From Deinococcus cellulosilyticus NBRC 106333 = KACC 11606 (GTDB taxonomy: Bacteria > Deinococcota > Deinococci > Deinococcales > Deinococcaceae), in contig NZ_BJXB01000063.1 in assembly GCF_007990775.1 (NCBI RefSeq), positions 1-7,296 on the forward strand: a stretch of 7,296 bases of DNA. Direction: 5' to 3'. A program made the position numbers and the translations under genes. The first letter of the stretch is position 1. Every line of letters begins with the position of its first letter. Below, piece by piece: positions 1 through 6,694 of this stretch. Below the pieces are notes generated by a model that did no database searches, was not told the DNA's origin, and was given only the letters and a program-made list of their open reading frames with translations.

Positions 1-333
1 TCATGTTAAGGGCAAGAGCAGCGTTTTGCTGTGTGCCTCCTAAAGCTTGGTATATTTTCACGAAAGAGGGAGGGTTTTCCCCTGCACATTTTCGCTGGTG
101 TCCTTGCTTGAGCCACTTGCCTTGGTTTGGGCCTGAGCTGGGTGTTTTGAGGGCCTGCGATTTTTCATGTGTCGGTTGAAATTTTGAGTTTTCTGTTCAA
201 ATCTGTCGTTGCCTTTATAGAATCGACCATGGGATTTTCCAGATCATGACACTGCAATATTTTACTTCTGGTTTCCATCTCTTGAAGAAGTATTCCTTGT
301 TTGTCAATACATGAAAACCCTGATCTTATAAAA

Positions 334-358
334 ATTGGAATTGATTCAAATTTCCAAT
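334..358. promoter_or_regulatory. Inverted repeat, possible operator upstream of mkoA
   Basis: ATTGGAA (334-340) and TTCCAAT (352-358) are perfect reverse complements. Inside them TTGA (341-344) faces TCAA (346-349), so 22 of the 25 bases fall in matching half-sites. The dyad is centred about 55 bases before the GTG start of mkoA. It could be an operator or, if transcribed, the 7-bp stem of an RNA hairpin. Its role is inferred. Confidence 0.4.
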
Positions 359-363
359 CCAGC

Positions 364-392
364 CGTATGAAATGATTTCGGCATTTCGTATG
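364..392 (+). promoter_or_regulatory. mkoA: Hairpin or dyad directly before the mkoA start
   Basis: Bases 364-374 (CGTATGAAATG) can pair with 382-392 (CATTTCGTATG): 11 pairs, of which two are G-U, around a 7-base loop. The stem ends 8 bases before the GTG at 401. The G-U pairs suit RNA better than a DNA operator, which would point to translational control if transcription starts upstream. If the gene is leaderless, the same bases span the promoter and may bind a regulator. I cannot decide between the two from sequence. Confidence 0.4.
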
Positions 393-394
393 CT
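389..394 (+). promoter_or_regulatory. mkoA: Candidate -10 box of a leaderless mkoA promoter
   Basis: TATGCT fits the TANNNT pattern and lies 6 bases before the GTG start. No Shine-Dalgarno sequence is present in that gap. The spacing is identical to that of the strong promoter before the gene at 6770. The matching -35 region (about 366-371) is poor, so this is a tentative call. Confidence 0.35.
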
Positions 395-400
395 GTTTGG

Positions 401-3400
401 GTGTCCTCTACACCTGACAGTCCACCCATCGGCGAAATCTACGGAAACCGTTACCAAACGACCCACCTGATCAACTCTGGGAAGTACAGTGTGGTCCTCA
501 AAGCCACCGATACGCTCACAGAAAACGCCTATGCCATCAAGTTGCTCCCCTTGCACGGTCCAGATGAGGGCCTGGTTCGCATCATGTTCAACAAAGAACG
601 CTCGGCCCTGGAGAACTTCAGGCATCCAGCTGTGGTCGAACTTCAAGAAGCTTTCCTGTACCACGATGACCATTTCCAGACAGAAACGGCTTGCCTGGTG
701 CTGGAATTGTGTGGAGACGGAAGCACCCTGGAGCAGCACATTGAAGATGCAAAGGCACGGCCTCACCGCCGAAGGCCTCTGGAATGGCGGGTGAAGCAAC
801 TCCTGCAACTGCTTGATGGCATCCGAGAAGTGCACAACCTGAGGATCCTGCACCGGGACATCAAACTCAAAAACATTCTCATGGACCACCACCGGGGCAC
901 CTTGAAGCTCTCTGATTTCGGAGTGGCCCGCCTCACCCAGCAATTCGGAACCCGTCAGATGATGACCCTGAGGGGACAGGACCACTTCAGTCTGCCCCAT
1001 GCTGCGCCTGAAGTGCGCAACTACCAGGCACAAGGGGAAGGCACCGACTGGTACTCATTTGCCCTGGTGGCAGCAGAATTACTCACTTATCAAGTGGCCA
1101 GAGAGGATTTCACCCCAGATGATTTTTCGGCTTTTCTGGAGCCCCTGTCCCAGGAGGTTGGGGATGCGGGTTTTGCGGGTTTGTACCAGGTGCTTTACCA
1201 CATGCTGAGTCAGCCCCTCAATGCCCGCCCGGAAGCAGGTGAACTGGAAGATGCCCTCAAAGGTCTCCTCGATGCCAACCTGATGCGTCAGGACACCCAT
1301 GTGTTTTTTTCATCCAGGATCATTTCCCGCATTGCCGCAAACTTGAACCTTTCTTTGCCTGAGTTTCTGGCCAAGCTCAACGATGGCTTGCGGGTGGACA
1401 TTGCCTTTCAGGACGACCAGCGCCAGATGCAAGTGGACCTGTACGGTCGGGAGGTGCATGCCCGGGCAAATCAGGCGGGGGACAACCTGGAAGTCATCCG
1501 TTGTGATCTCATGGGTGACCCCAAAAAGCTGCAAAAAAGGCGAGAAGCTTTTCCAGTGGCATACCGCATTGTTCACCATGCCACCCGTGACGCCGCTGAT
1601 TTTCTGAACGAAGTCTTTGATTTGCTTCAGGACAAGAAAGTTCGGCTCACTGCCGAAAACAGGCGCAAAGCATACCTTGAGCTGTCCGAGCGCCTGCTTG
1701 ACCTTCAACAGCAACGCAATGGACAACTCTGGGTGGACCTGTTGCCCATTCAGGTCACTGGTGGTCGGGGCGCAATTGAACAGATCACACCTGAGATGCA
1801 CCTGGATGGCAGCAACCACGTCACCTTTCAAATCACGGCTGCCACCAACATTGAACCTCAGGACCTCAAACTGGGGTTCGAACCGATGGAAAACCTGGGC
1901 AGCACCCTGAAAGTCTGGACAGAACTGCTGGGGGGCGACATTGACATTGAACTGAAAAAAGCCAAAGGCAAACAAATGTTTGGCACCATCGTGGGCATTT
2001 CAGAAGAAGATCAGACCTTCACCGTCCGCATTGTTGGCAACCACAAACTCAAAACGGAAGAACCCATCACCTGCTTTGCCTTCAATCGGCTGGTGATGCG
2101 TGCCATTGAACGGCAGAAAATGGCCATCCAGGCCTTCATCAGTGGACAGACGGCCAACCCCAGGTTGCCCCAGTTGATCCTTGACCCAAACACCAACCGC
2201 TGTTTCCCCGAGCGCCAACTCAGCCTGATCCAGCAACACCTGCTGCCCCGCAATGAAGTGGAGCATCTGGTGAAAAGCACCCTGGGTGCCAGGGACTTCT
2301 ACCTGATCCAGGGTCCCCCTGGGGCAGGCAAGACCACCACCATCAAAGAGGTGGTGGGACAGATTCTGGACCGAGAACCTGCGGCCCGCATTCTGATCAC
2401 TTCCCAGAACAACGATGCGGTCAACAAGGCTGTTCGGGAACTGCAAGACCTTGCCAGTGACCCGAATCGGCCCCGGGCCTGGCGGTTCCTGCGGGAAGTC
2501 AGCAGGAGTCGGGCCGCCGAGAACGACCTGTCATTTGAAGCCACGTTTGAGGTGTGGTCGCAGACCACATTGCAGAACTCACAGGCTGTCTTGCCGGAAT
2601 TGGAAACCCTGGTGGACTCAACAACCGTGAATCTGTCAGGCCTTCAGGAGACCCTGAAATATTGGCATGAAGAACTTCACGTTGCACCCACCCTGAAACA
2701 GGATTACCTGGCGAACATCCAGATTTTTGGGGTGACCTGTTTGCTGCTTCCGGTGTTGTTTCACAAGTACTCCCACCTGCAGGACATGCATTTCGACTGG
2801 GTGATTGTGGATGAAAGCGCACGGGCGCATCACAGTGAGCTGCTGGTGGCACTGGTGAAAGGGGAGCGTTTCGTGCTGGTGGGAGACCAGAAACAACTCC
2901 CACCCCACATTGAACAAGAAGACCGCGATAAGCTGCTGGAACACTACACCGAGCAGCAGGTGAAAACCTCGATGTTCCAGCAGCTCTTCGATCAGCTTCC
3001 AGCCTCCAACCGCACCCGCCTCAGCATGCAATTCCGCATGCATCCTTCCATCGCAGAGTTTGTCAGCAAGCTCTACTACGAGCAGGACGGTTTGATGCTC
3101 TCCTCAGGAGCAAACACTTCAGCAGGTAGGGTGCCCATTGCTGCCCTCAACCGTGACAGCCGGGTGTTCTGGTTTGATGTCAAAGGAGCAGAACAAACAG
3201 GCAAGGATGGCAAGAGCAAACTGAACCACCAAGAAATTCACAAATTAAGCAGCCTGCTGGTCCGCCTGAACCAAGCCTGTGAAACGACAGGGGAAGTCCT
3301 GGATGTGGCCATCATCACCCCCTATGCCGCTCAGAAAGAACACCTGCTCCAGCGCATTGCCCCCAACCGCCCCCAGGCGTGGAAACACCTGCGCATCAAA

Positions 3401-3646
3401 ATCGATACGGTGGATGCTTTTCAGGGAGACCAGGCGGACATTGTTTTCATTTCCACCGTTATCACAGCTGGACGGGGTGCTCAACGCTGGGTGGGCGACC
3501 CCCAGCGTCTGAATGTGGCTTTCAGCCGAGCCAAACGTGCGGTGTTTATTTTCGGTGACCTTGATCGGGCTGCCCAGGACCCTGAACTCAAACGGGCCAT
3601 TGAGCTGATTCCACAGGCCAATCGCATTCCAGGAGCAACTGCATGA
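401..3646 (+). CDS. mkoA: Protein kinase-SF1 helicase fusion, Mokosh type I MkoA-like
   Basis: This 1081-residue protein joins a Ser/Thr kinase to an SF1 helicase. In the kinase (about 17-290): Lys47 in AIK, likely αC Glu66, HRD with Asp153 and Asn158, DFG at 172-174, APE at 202-204. The glycine loop is weak (NSGKYS, 25-30, one Gly). Residues 300-590 form a linker of unknown fold. The helicase (about 600-1070) is UPF1/DNA2-like: Walker A GPPGAGKTT (638-646), motif Ia near 667-674, Walker B with Asp804-Glu805, GDQKQLPP (828-835), QFRMHP (877-882), DAFQGDQ (1005-1011) and LNVAFSRAKR (1037-1046). A cytoplasmic helicase-kinase followed by a PLD-like gene is the known layout of type I Mokosh phage defence. 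GTG at 401 is the first usable start after the in-frame stop at 368; the next Met would cut away the kinase N-lobe. Without the Mokosh label it is still securely a kinase-helicase fusion. Confidence 0.85.
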   Translation: MSSTPDSPPIGEIYGNRYQTTHLINSGKYSVVLKATDTLTENAYAIKLLPLHGPDEGLVRIMFNKERSALENFRHPAVVELQEAFLYHDDHFQTETACLVLELCGDGSTLEQHIEDAKARPHRRRPLEWRVKQLLQLLDGIREVHNLRILHRDIKLKNILMDHHRGTLKLSDFGVARLTQQFGTRQMMTLRGQDHFSLPHAAPEVRNYQAQGEGTDWYSFALVAAELLTYQVAREDFTPDDFSAFLEPLSQEVGDAGFAGLYQVLYHMLSQPLNARPEAGELEDALKGLLDANLMRQDTHVFFSSRIISRIAANLNLSLPEFLAKLNDGLRVDIAFQDDQRQMQVDLYGREVHARANQAGDNLEVIRCDLMGDPKKLQKRREAFPVAYRIVHHATRDAADFLNEVFDLLQDKKVRLTAENRRKAYLELSERLLDLQQQRNGQLWVDLLPIQVTGGRGAIEQITPEMHLDGSNHVTFQITAATNIEPQDLKLGFEPMENLGSTLKVWTELLGGDIDIELKKAKGKQMFGTIVGISEEDQTFTVRIVGNHKLKTEEPITCFAFNRLVMRAIERQKMAIQAFISGQTANPRLPQLILDPNTNRCFPERQLSLIQQHLLPRNEVEHLVKSTLGARDFYLIQGPPGAGKTTTIKEVVGQILDREPAARILITSQNNDAVNKAVRELQDLASDPNRPRAWRFLREVSRSRAAENDLSFEATFEVWSQTTLQNSQAVLPELETLVDSTTVNLSGLQETLKYWHEELHVAPTLKQDYLANIQIFGVTCLLLPVLFHKYSHLQDMHFDWVIVDESARAHHSELLVALVKGERFVLVGDQKQLPPHIEQEDRDKLLEHYTEQQVKTSMFQQLFDQLPASNRTRLSMQFRMHPSIAEFVSKLYYEQDGLMLSSGANTSAGRVPIAALNRDSRVFWFDVKGAEQTGKDGKSKLNHQEIHKLSSLLVRLNQACETTGEVLDVAIITPYAAQKEHLLQRIAPNRPQAWKHLRIKIDTVDAFQGDQADIVFISTVITAGRGAQRWVGDPQRLNVAFSRAKRAVFIFGDLDRAAQDPELKRAIELIPQANRIPGATA

Positions 3647-4926
3647 CCCAGTCAAGCCAACCCTTCGCTGAATATCCCATCGCCCTTCCTGTGCTGGTCT
3701 GGAAAGCTGACCTGGTGTGCCGTTGCAACCGCAAAGTGGCATTGCTGGAAGAAGTGGTGTTGCGGCTGGTGCGTGATGGAATCACCACCATTGAAACCAT
3801 GACCCAACTTCTGGGCTTCAATGACACCACCATCGTCCAAAAGGTGGTTTCCCGCCTGATTCACGTCAATGCCCTCACTTACGATACCGACCTGGTGCCC
3901 ACACTGACCCCTTACGGAACGGATGTCTTAAGTGTGGCCAGCATTCAGGACATCCGCACCTTTGAAAGCATGGTGATTCATCAGGATCCCATCCTGGGTG
4001 ACCTCAGCTGGAAAGACGAAAAGGACCTGCAGGCTTACGGAACCCTGCAAGAAAACCAGCCTGAGACTTTCTTCATTGCCGTTCCCTTTCAAAATATTGA
4101 CCTGGACCACCGGGAAGTCCAGGCACTCTTGCAGCGTCGCAGTGAACCCCTCCAAACCCACCCCAATGGCCTGGATGTGACTCAATTCGAGTTGCGCAGT
4201 GTGACCACCGAAAACAGTGATGTGATCAGGTTGTACCAGCAGGCTAGGCTGGTGTTGACGCGAAATGCGGGTGGCTGGGCTTTTCAGGTGCTGGAACGCA
4301 ATCAAGAGCAACCCAGGTTGACCCAGGCCCTTCGTGGGGTGGAATTGGAAGGAACAGAAGTGTTTCCCCTTTACGATCCTCCTCGCACCTCCACGGCCCT
4401 GCTTGATGCTGGGAGAGACCTGTTGGGTATCGGAAGTGTCCATGGTTTTGAAGACCAGATGGTGACTGCCCTGACCGAACGCCTGCAAAGTGCCAACAGC
4501 ACAGTGCATGTGTACGTTGGACATGCCAGATTACCCATGTGGGACACCTTGCTTAAAAACCTTGATGACCTGTTGGCTGCAAAACCTGCCCTCAAAGTCG
4601 AAATCCAAACAGATGTGGGCTTCTTGCATGGGATGGGATCAATTCATGAACACCCACAGGCCCAGCGGGTGGTGCAACGGCTCAAGAAATTCAGGGAGAA
4701 CAGCAGGGTCAAGGTTCGGGACACAGGCCGCCAATACCCTCTTTGTGTGATCATCATTGATGGCGCTCAGGTCATGGTTCACATGGAAGATTGGCAGGAA
4801 TACCTGAATGACCGTCATGTGAAAAGAAATGTGCTTGTGGATGGTTTGCGGGTGGTAACTGGGCCTGTGAACCAGTTTCTGGATAATTTACATGAGGTGC
4901 GATCTCATCCCAGAGGAGAGGATTGA
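3643..4926 (+). CDS. mkoB: Winged-helix/PLD-like protein, Mokosh type I MkoB-like
   Basis: The 427-residue protein has no signal peptide or membrane segment. Residues about 33-95 look like a winged helix: several helices, a likely recognition helix near 60-78 and a closing strand ending in LTPYG. Residues about 285-400 have the alternating strand-helix pattern of one PLD half. The core strand CVIIIDG (368-374) aligns with the strand carrying the HxKxxxxD motif, followed by a Trp (384) where PLD enzymes have GSxNW. However, the His and Lys positions are Pro366 and Cys368; only Asp373 remains. Either the enzyme is inactive, or it works differently, or my alignment is off. The ATG overlaps the mkoA stop by four bases (ATGA) and follows AGGAG (3631-3635) at 7 bases, so the genes are translationally coupled. 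The MkoB assignment rests mainly on its partner and the PLD-like C-terminus; the span 140-245 is unassigned. Confidence 0.7.
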   Translation: MTQSSQPFAEYPIALPVLVWKADLVCRCNRKVALLEEVVLRLVRDGITTIETMTQLLGFNDTTIVQKVVSRLIHVNALTYDTDLVPTLTPYGTDVLSVASIQDIRTFESMVIHQDPILGDLSWKDEKDLQAYGTLQENQPETFFIAVPFQNIDLDHREVQALLQRRSEPLQTHPNGLDVTQFELRSVTTENSDVIRLYQQARLVLTRNAGGWAFQVLERNQEQPRLTQALRGVELEGTEVFPLYDPPRTSTALLDAGRDLLGIGSVHGFEDQMVTALTERLQSANSTVHVYVGHARLPMWDTLLKNLDDLLAAKPALKVEIQTDVGFLHGMGSIHEHPQAQRVVQRLKKFRENSRVKVRDTGRQYPLCVIIIDGAQVMVHMEDWQEYLNDRHVKRNVLVDGLRVVTGPVNQFLDNLHEVRSHPRGED

Positions 4927-4970
4927 AAGGGAATCACAGGGTCGGATTCGGGCATGAGTTTTGATGACTG

Positions 4971-4992
4971 GCCTGCCTTTGCCGAGGCAGGC
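4971..4992 (+). terminator. Terminator-like hairpin after mkoB
   Basis: GCCTGCCT (4971-4978) pairs perfectly with AGGCAGGC (4985-4992) around a 6-base loop, 44 bases after the mkoB stop. The following sequence (TGTTGATT) is only partly T-rich, so termination may be inefficient or factor-assisted. It is the strongest simple stem in this spacer and is well placed to end the mkoAB transcript. Confidence 0.5.
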
Positions 4993-5382
4993 TGTTGATT
5001 GAGGATGTTTCAGAATGCGTCATCAAACTTGAAACCAACAATCTGCTGTGGCCTGAGTAAGGTGGTTCGGGGTTTGCACTTTTTCAGGCTCTGCCATCAT
5101 GAAGGTTTTTGCTGTCGGTAGATCCAAAGCGCTTGGGTGATCTGCTTTCAAGTTGTTAGGCACCTGAAAACCATGGGCGATATCTACCAAGGACGTGGAA
5201 TAGTGTTCTGTTCACTTTGTGTCACTGACAAAACCCGTGGTGTTTCGTCTCGATGATAACGTCATGCGATTTCGCCCAAAGAAACTCATCAAATACTCAT
5301 TTTTTAGGTAGGGATCTCTGGGTCTTTTTACTGGGTCAAGAACATCTGCTTTCCAGCCCATCAACCGAATAACTTCCCTGAA

Positions 5383-5467
5383 GGACTGTGGCTCTGTTGT
5401 GTCTCAAAATCCTCTTGAGGCATGGGTTGGGAGATTTTGATTGTGATACGGCAATCTGAGACAGTCC
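5383..5467. repeat. 85-base imperfect inverted repeat, possible structured RNA or element remnant
   Basis: The outer arms GGACTGT (5383-5389) and ACAGTCC (5461-5467) are perfect complements, and so are the inner arms TCAAAATC (5404-5411) and GATTTTGA (5433-5440). Between them CTC (5392-5394) faces GAG (5458-5460) and TTG (5397-5399) faces CAA (5452-5454). Together they make one long bulged hairpin with a 21-base loop. GTCTCA (5401-5406) can instead pair with TGAGAC (5457-5462), so two folds compete. No transposase and no clear target-site duplication are visible. Confidence 0.4.
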
Positions 5468-5616
5468 GATGAACAGCTTTTTGCTGTGTGAAAAGCATTT
5501 TCTGGCAATCATACTGGGTGAGGCTTCTCTGATACAGGGTGGCAAGGATTCGGGAGAAAACGTATTTTTTGAGTGATGATTTGATGTGCTGGACGCTCTT
5601 TTCCTGATGTCGAATG

Positions 5617-5658
5617 TTAAAATCCTGGAAAGTATATACTATAATGTATATATGGAGG
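5617..5658 (+). promoter_or_regulatory. vapB: vapBC promoter and ribosome site
   Basis: A perfect TATAAT (5640-5645) is preceded at 17 bases by TTAAAA (5617-5622), a weak -35 with 4 of 6 matches. GGAGG (5654-5658) lies 7 bases before the vapB ATG. Unlike the genes at 401 and 6770, this is a conventional leadered start. Confidence 0.7.
5633..5652. promoter_or_regulatory. vapB: Operator dyad framing the vapBC -10 box
   Basis: TATATAC (5633-5639) and GTATATA (5646-5652) are perfect reverse complements, and the six bases between them are exactly the -10 hexamer TATAAT. VapB antitoxins of the AbrB-fold type bind palindromes in their own promoter, usually together with VapC. A repressor here would block RNA polymerase directly. 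That this dyad is the VapB site is inferred from its position and symmetry. Confidence 0.6.
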
Positions 5659-5665
5659 TAATGCC

Positions 5666-5902
5666 ATGACCACCAGCAAAGTCTTCACCTCGGGCGGCAG
5701 TCAGGCCGTGAGGATCCCCCGAGAGTTCAGAATCGACACGCAAGAAGTCACCATCGAAAGGATCGGGGACAGCCTGATCATCACCCCCCTGAAACCTGAA
5801 AATCACCGGGACACCTGGCTCAGCTGGTACGAGGGCATCGGAGCAGGGGAGACGATCGAGCGCGAACAGCCCGAAGAGCAGGAAAGGAACTGGGACCTTT
5901 GA
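5666..5902 (+). CDS. vapB: VapB antitoxin, AbrB/SpoVT-type
   Basis: This 78-residue antitoxin should neutralise VapC and repress its own operon. Residues about 4-43 form the swapped-hairpin DNA-binding fold, seen in the SQAVRIPREF core (12-21) and the strand IGDSLIITPL (33-42). Residues 46-78 are polar and acidic with spaced tryptophans (WLSWYEG, 51-57), like the C-terminal arm with which VagC/VapB proteins wrap the toxin. Length and pattern match the enterobacterial VapB of the Salmonella LT2/Shigella type closely, as far as I can recall that sequence. The ATG has a good GGAGG at 7 bases. The stop overlaps the vapC start by four bases, so toxin translation should depend on antitoxin translation. 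The operator dyad in the promoter fits autoregulation. Confidence 0.9.
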   Translation: MTTSKVFTSGGSQAVRIPREFRIDTQEVTIERIGDSLIITPLKPENHRDTWLSWYEGIGAGETIEREQPEEQERNWDL

Positions 5903-6300
5903 GCCTGAAGTTTCTGCTGGACACCAACACCTGCATTTTCATCCTCAACCACAGGCCTCCCCATTTTGCAGAGCGCTTTGCAGAGCACCCGATTGGAAGC
6001 ATTGGGGTGTCTTCGATCACGGCTGCAGAACTGCATTTCGGGATGCACAAGTCAGGGTCCCAAAAAAACCTGGAGCGCCTGAAGCACTTCCTGACCCCAC
6101 TGCTGGTTCTGCCGTTTAATGATGAAGCGGCCAGGGTGTATGGCCGGGTGCGGGCAGACCTGCAGGCCAGAGGAACACCCATTGGACCCCTGGACACTTT
6201 GATTGGAGCCCATGCTCTGGCTCTGAAAGTCACCCTGGTGACGAACAACACCCGGGAATTCCAGCGAATTGATGGTCTGGCTCTGGAGGACTGGCTGTAG
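5899..6300 (+). CDS. vapC: VapC toxin, PIN-domain ribonuclease
   Basis: This 133-residue protein is a complete PIN-domain toxin. The acidic site is visible as Asp8 in LLDTN, Glu44 in TAAEL and Asp99 in GPLDTLI. The fourth position is TNN (115-117) instead of TND, as in the Salmonella/Shigella VapC proteins. Other shared marks are the NTCIF start (10-14), RGTPIGPLD (91-99) and TNNTREFQRI (115-124). VapC of that subtype cuts initiator tRNA in the anticodon loop and so halts translation; the same target here is inferred from similarity. The start is TTG at 5899, overlapping the vapB stop as TTGA, with a purine-rich GGAAAGGA (5881-5888) upstream. No ATG or GTG lies closer to the LLDTN motif, and a later start would destroy Asp8. 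All catalytic residues are present, so the toxin looks functional. Confidence 0.92.
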   Translation: MSLKFLLDTNTCIFILNHRPPHFAERFAEHPIGSIGVSSITAAELHFGMHKSGSQKNLERLKHFLTPLLVLPFNDEAARVYGRVRADLQARGTPIGPLDTLIGAHALALKVTLVTNNTREFQRIDGLALEDWL

Positions 6301-6312
6301 GTGGGTATGAAA

Positions 6313-6334
6313 CCCTTCAGGCGGATCTGGAGGG
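6313..6334 (+). terminator. Terminator-like hairpin after vapC
   Basis: CCCTTCAG (6313-6320) pairs with CTGGAGGG (6327-6334), 8 pairs with one G-U, around a 6-base loop, starting 12 bases after the vapC stop. Only CCATTTCT follows, so the T-tract is weak. Placement supports it as the end of the vapBC transcript. Confidence 0.45.
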
Positions 6335-6513
6335 CCATTTCTGGTCATTCTGTGGATCGATTCATTTTTCTCTGTCCAGAACGCTCTTTTTCCAAACGAT
6401 TCATTTGATAAAAAAGTTCCAATTTAGTACCAGAGGGACAACACCACAATCCACCTTCACCTTTTCTTTTTTTGCCTGAGTTTTCCAGCGTGTTTTTGTT
6501 CGGGCATTTCTGG

Positions 6514-6536
6514 CCCCGGTGTCCTCCCGGGGTTTT
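6514..6536 (+). terminator. GC-rich hairpin followed by TTTT
   Basis: CCCCGG (6514-6519) and CCGGGG (6527-6532) form a 6-bp stem with a 7-base loop, directly followed by TTTT (6533-6536). It has the shape of an intrinsic terminator on the + strand but lies over 210 bases past vapC. It is itself enclosed by TTGCCTGAG (6472-6480), which can pair with CTTAGGCAA (6546-6554) with one G-U. It may end vapBC read-through or an unannotated small RNA. Confidence 0.4.
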
Positions 6537-6664
6537 CACCCTGAGCTTAGGCAAGTGCAGAGGCAGGGAGGGAAAAGACCCAGGAAAGGGGAGAGGAAAC
6601 TTGATTTCAAAAAAGCAGAATCAGGCACTCTGTGGTAAAGGTGGTTGATCATATTTCAAGTGAA

Positions 6665-6694
6665 ATTATTATCCTCTAGAGTTCTGTTAATAAT
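6665..6694. repeat. AT-rich inverted repeat upstream of the promoter at 6735
   Basis: ATTATTA (6665-6671) and TAATAAT (6688-6694) are perfect reverse complements, with the palindrome CTCTAGAG (6674-6681) between them. It lies about 40 bases upstream of the -35 box. It could be an operator or simply AT-rich promoter-upstream DNA. Confidence 0.3.

Larger units (their letters stand above)
1..400. other. Non-coding region upstream of the kinase-helicase gene
   Basis: I see no convincing gene here. The only open frame worth noting on the + strand starts at the ATG at position 3 and stops near 180 (about 58 codons, rich in Cys, Trp and Pro). It has no visible ribosome site and resembles no family I know, so I do not call it. 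From about 230 the sequence is AT-rich. The last 70 bases contain two inverted repeats, listed separately. The AT-rich stretch 301-332 has TTGTCA (301-306) and TATAAA (327-332), but 20 bases apart, too far for a normal sigma-70 promoter. Confidence 0.6.
4927..5616. other. Long spacer between mkoB and vapBC without a gene
   Basis: About 690 bases with stops in all frames and no open frame that looks like a protein. Apart from the hairpin after mkoB, the notable content is the 85-base imperfect inverted repeat at 5383-5467. Directly after it, ACAGC-TTTTT-GCTGT (5473-5487) can form a small hairpin, with an alternative pairing of GCTTTT (5476-5481) with AAAAGC (5491-5496). The region may be debris of a lost gene or element, but I cannot identify a parent. 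Confidence 0.55.

Noticed and set aside
18..35. 18-base near-repeat (16 of 18 identical) of 5473-5490, flanking the kinase-helicase operon like attachment sites
   Set aside because: The longest exact shared run is 12 bases, which is expected by chance in a window of this size; no integrase or tRNA supports an attachment site.
3..180. Open frame of about 58 codons on the + strand
   Set aside because: Unusual composition (many Cys, Trp, Pro), no ribosome site and no recognisable family, and it sits at the window edge.
326..1033. Long open frame of 235 codons on the - strand
   Set aside because: It lies opposite the kinase domain, resembles no family and has no promoter or ribosome site; it is an antisense shadow of the real gene, as are the other minus-strand frames inside 1310-3742.
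5336..5545. 69-codon frame on the - strand in the spacer before vapBC
   Set aside because: It runs through the 85-base hairpin, has no ribosome site and shows no recognisable motif.
4927..5665. CRISPR array or tandem repeats
   Set aside because: No regularly spaced repeats were found here or elsewhere in the window.
6345..6554. 69-codon frame on the - strand in the spacer after vapC
   Set aside because: Low-complexity Lys/Arg/Gly-rich product that merely reads the pyrimidine tract and GC hairpin; no support as a gene.
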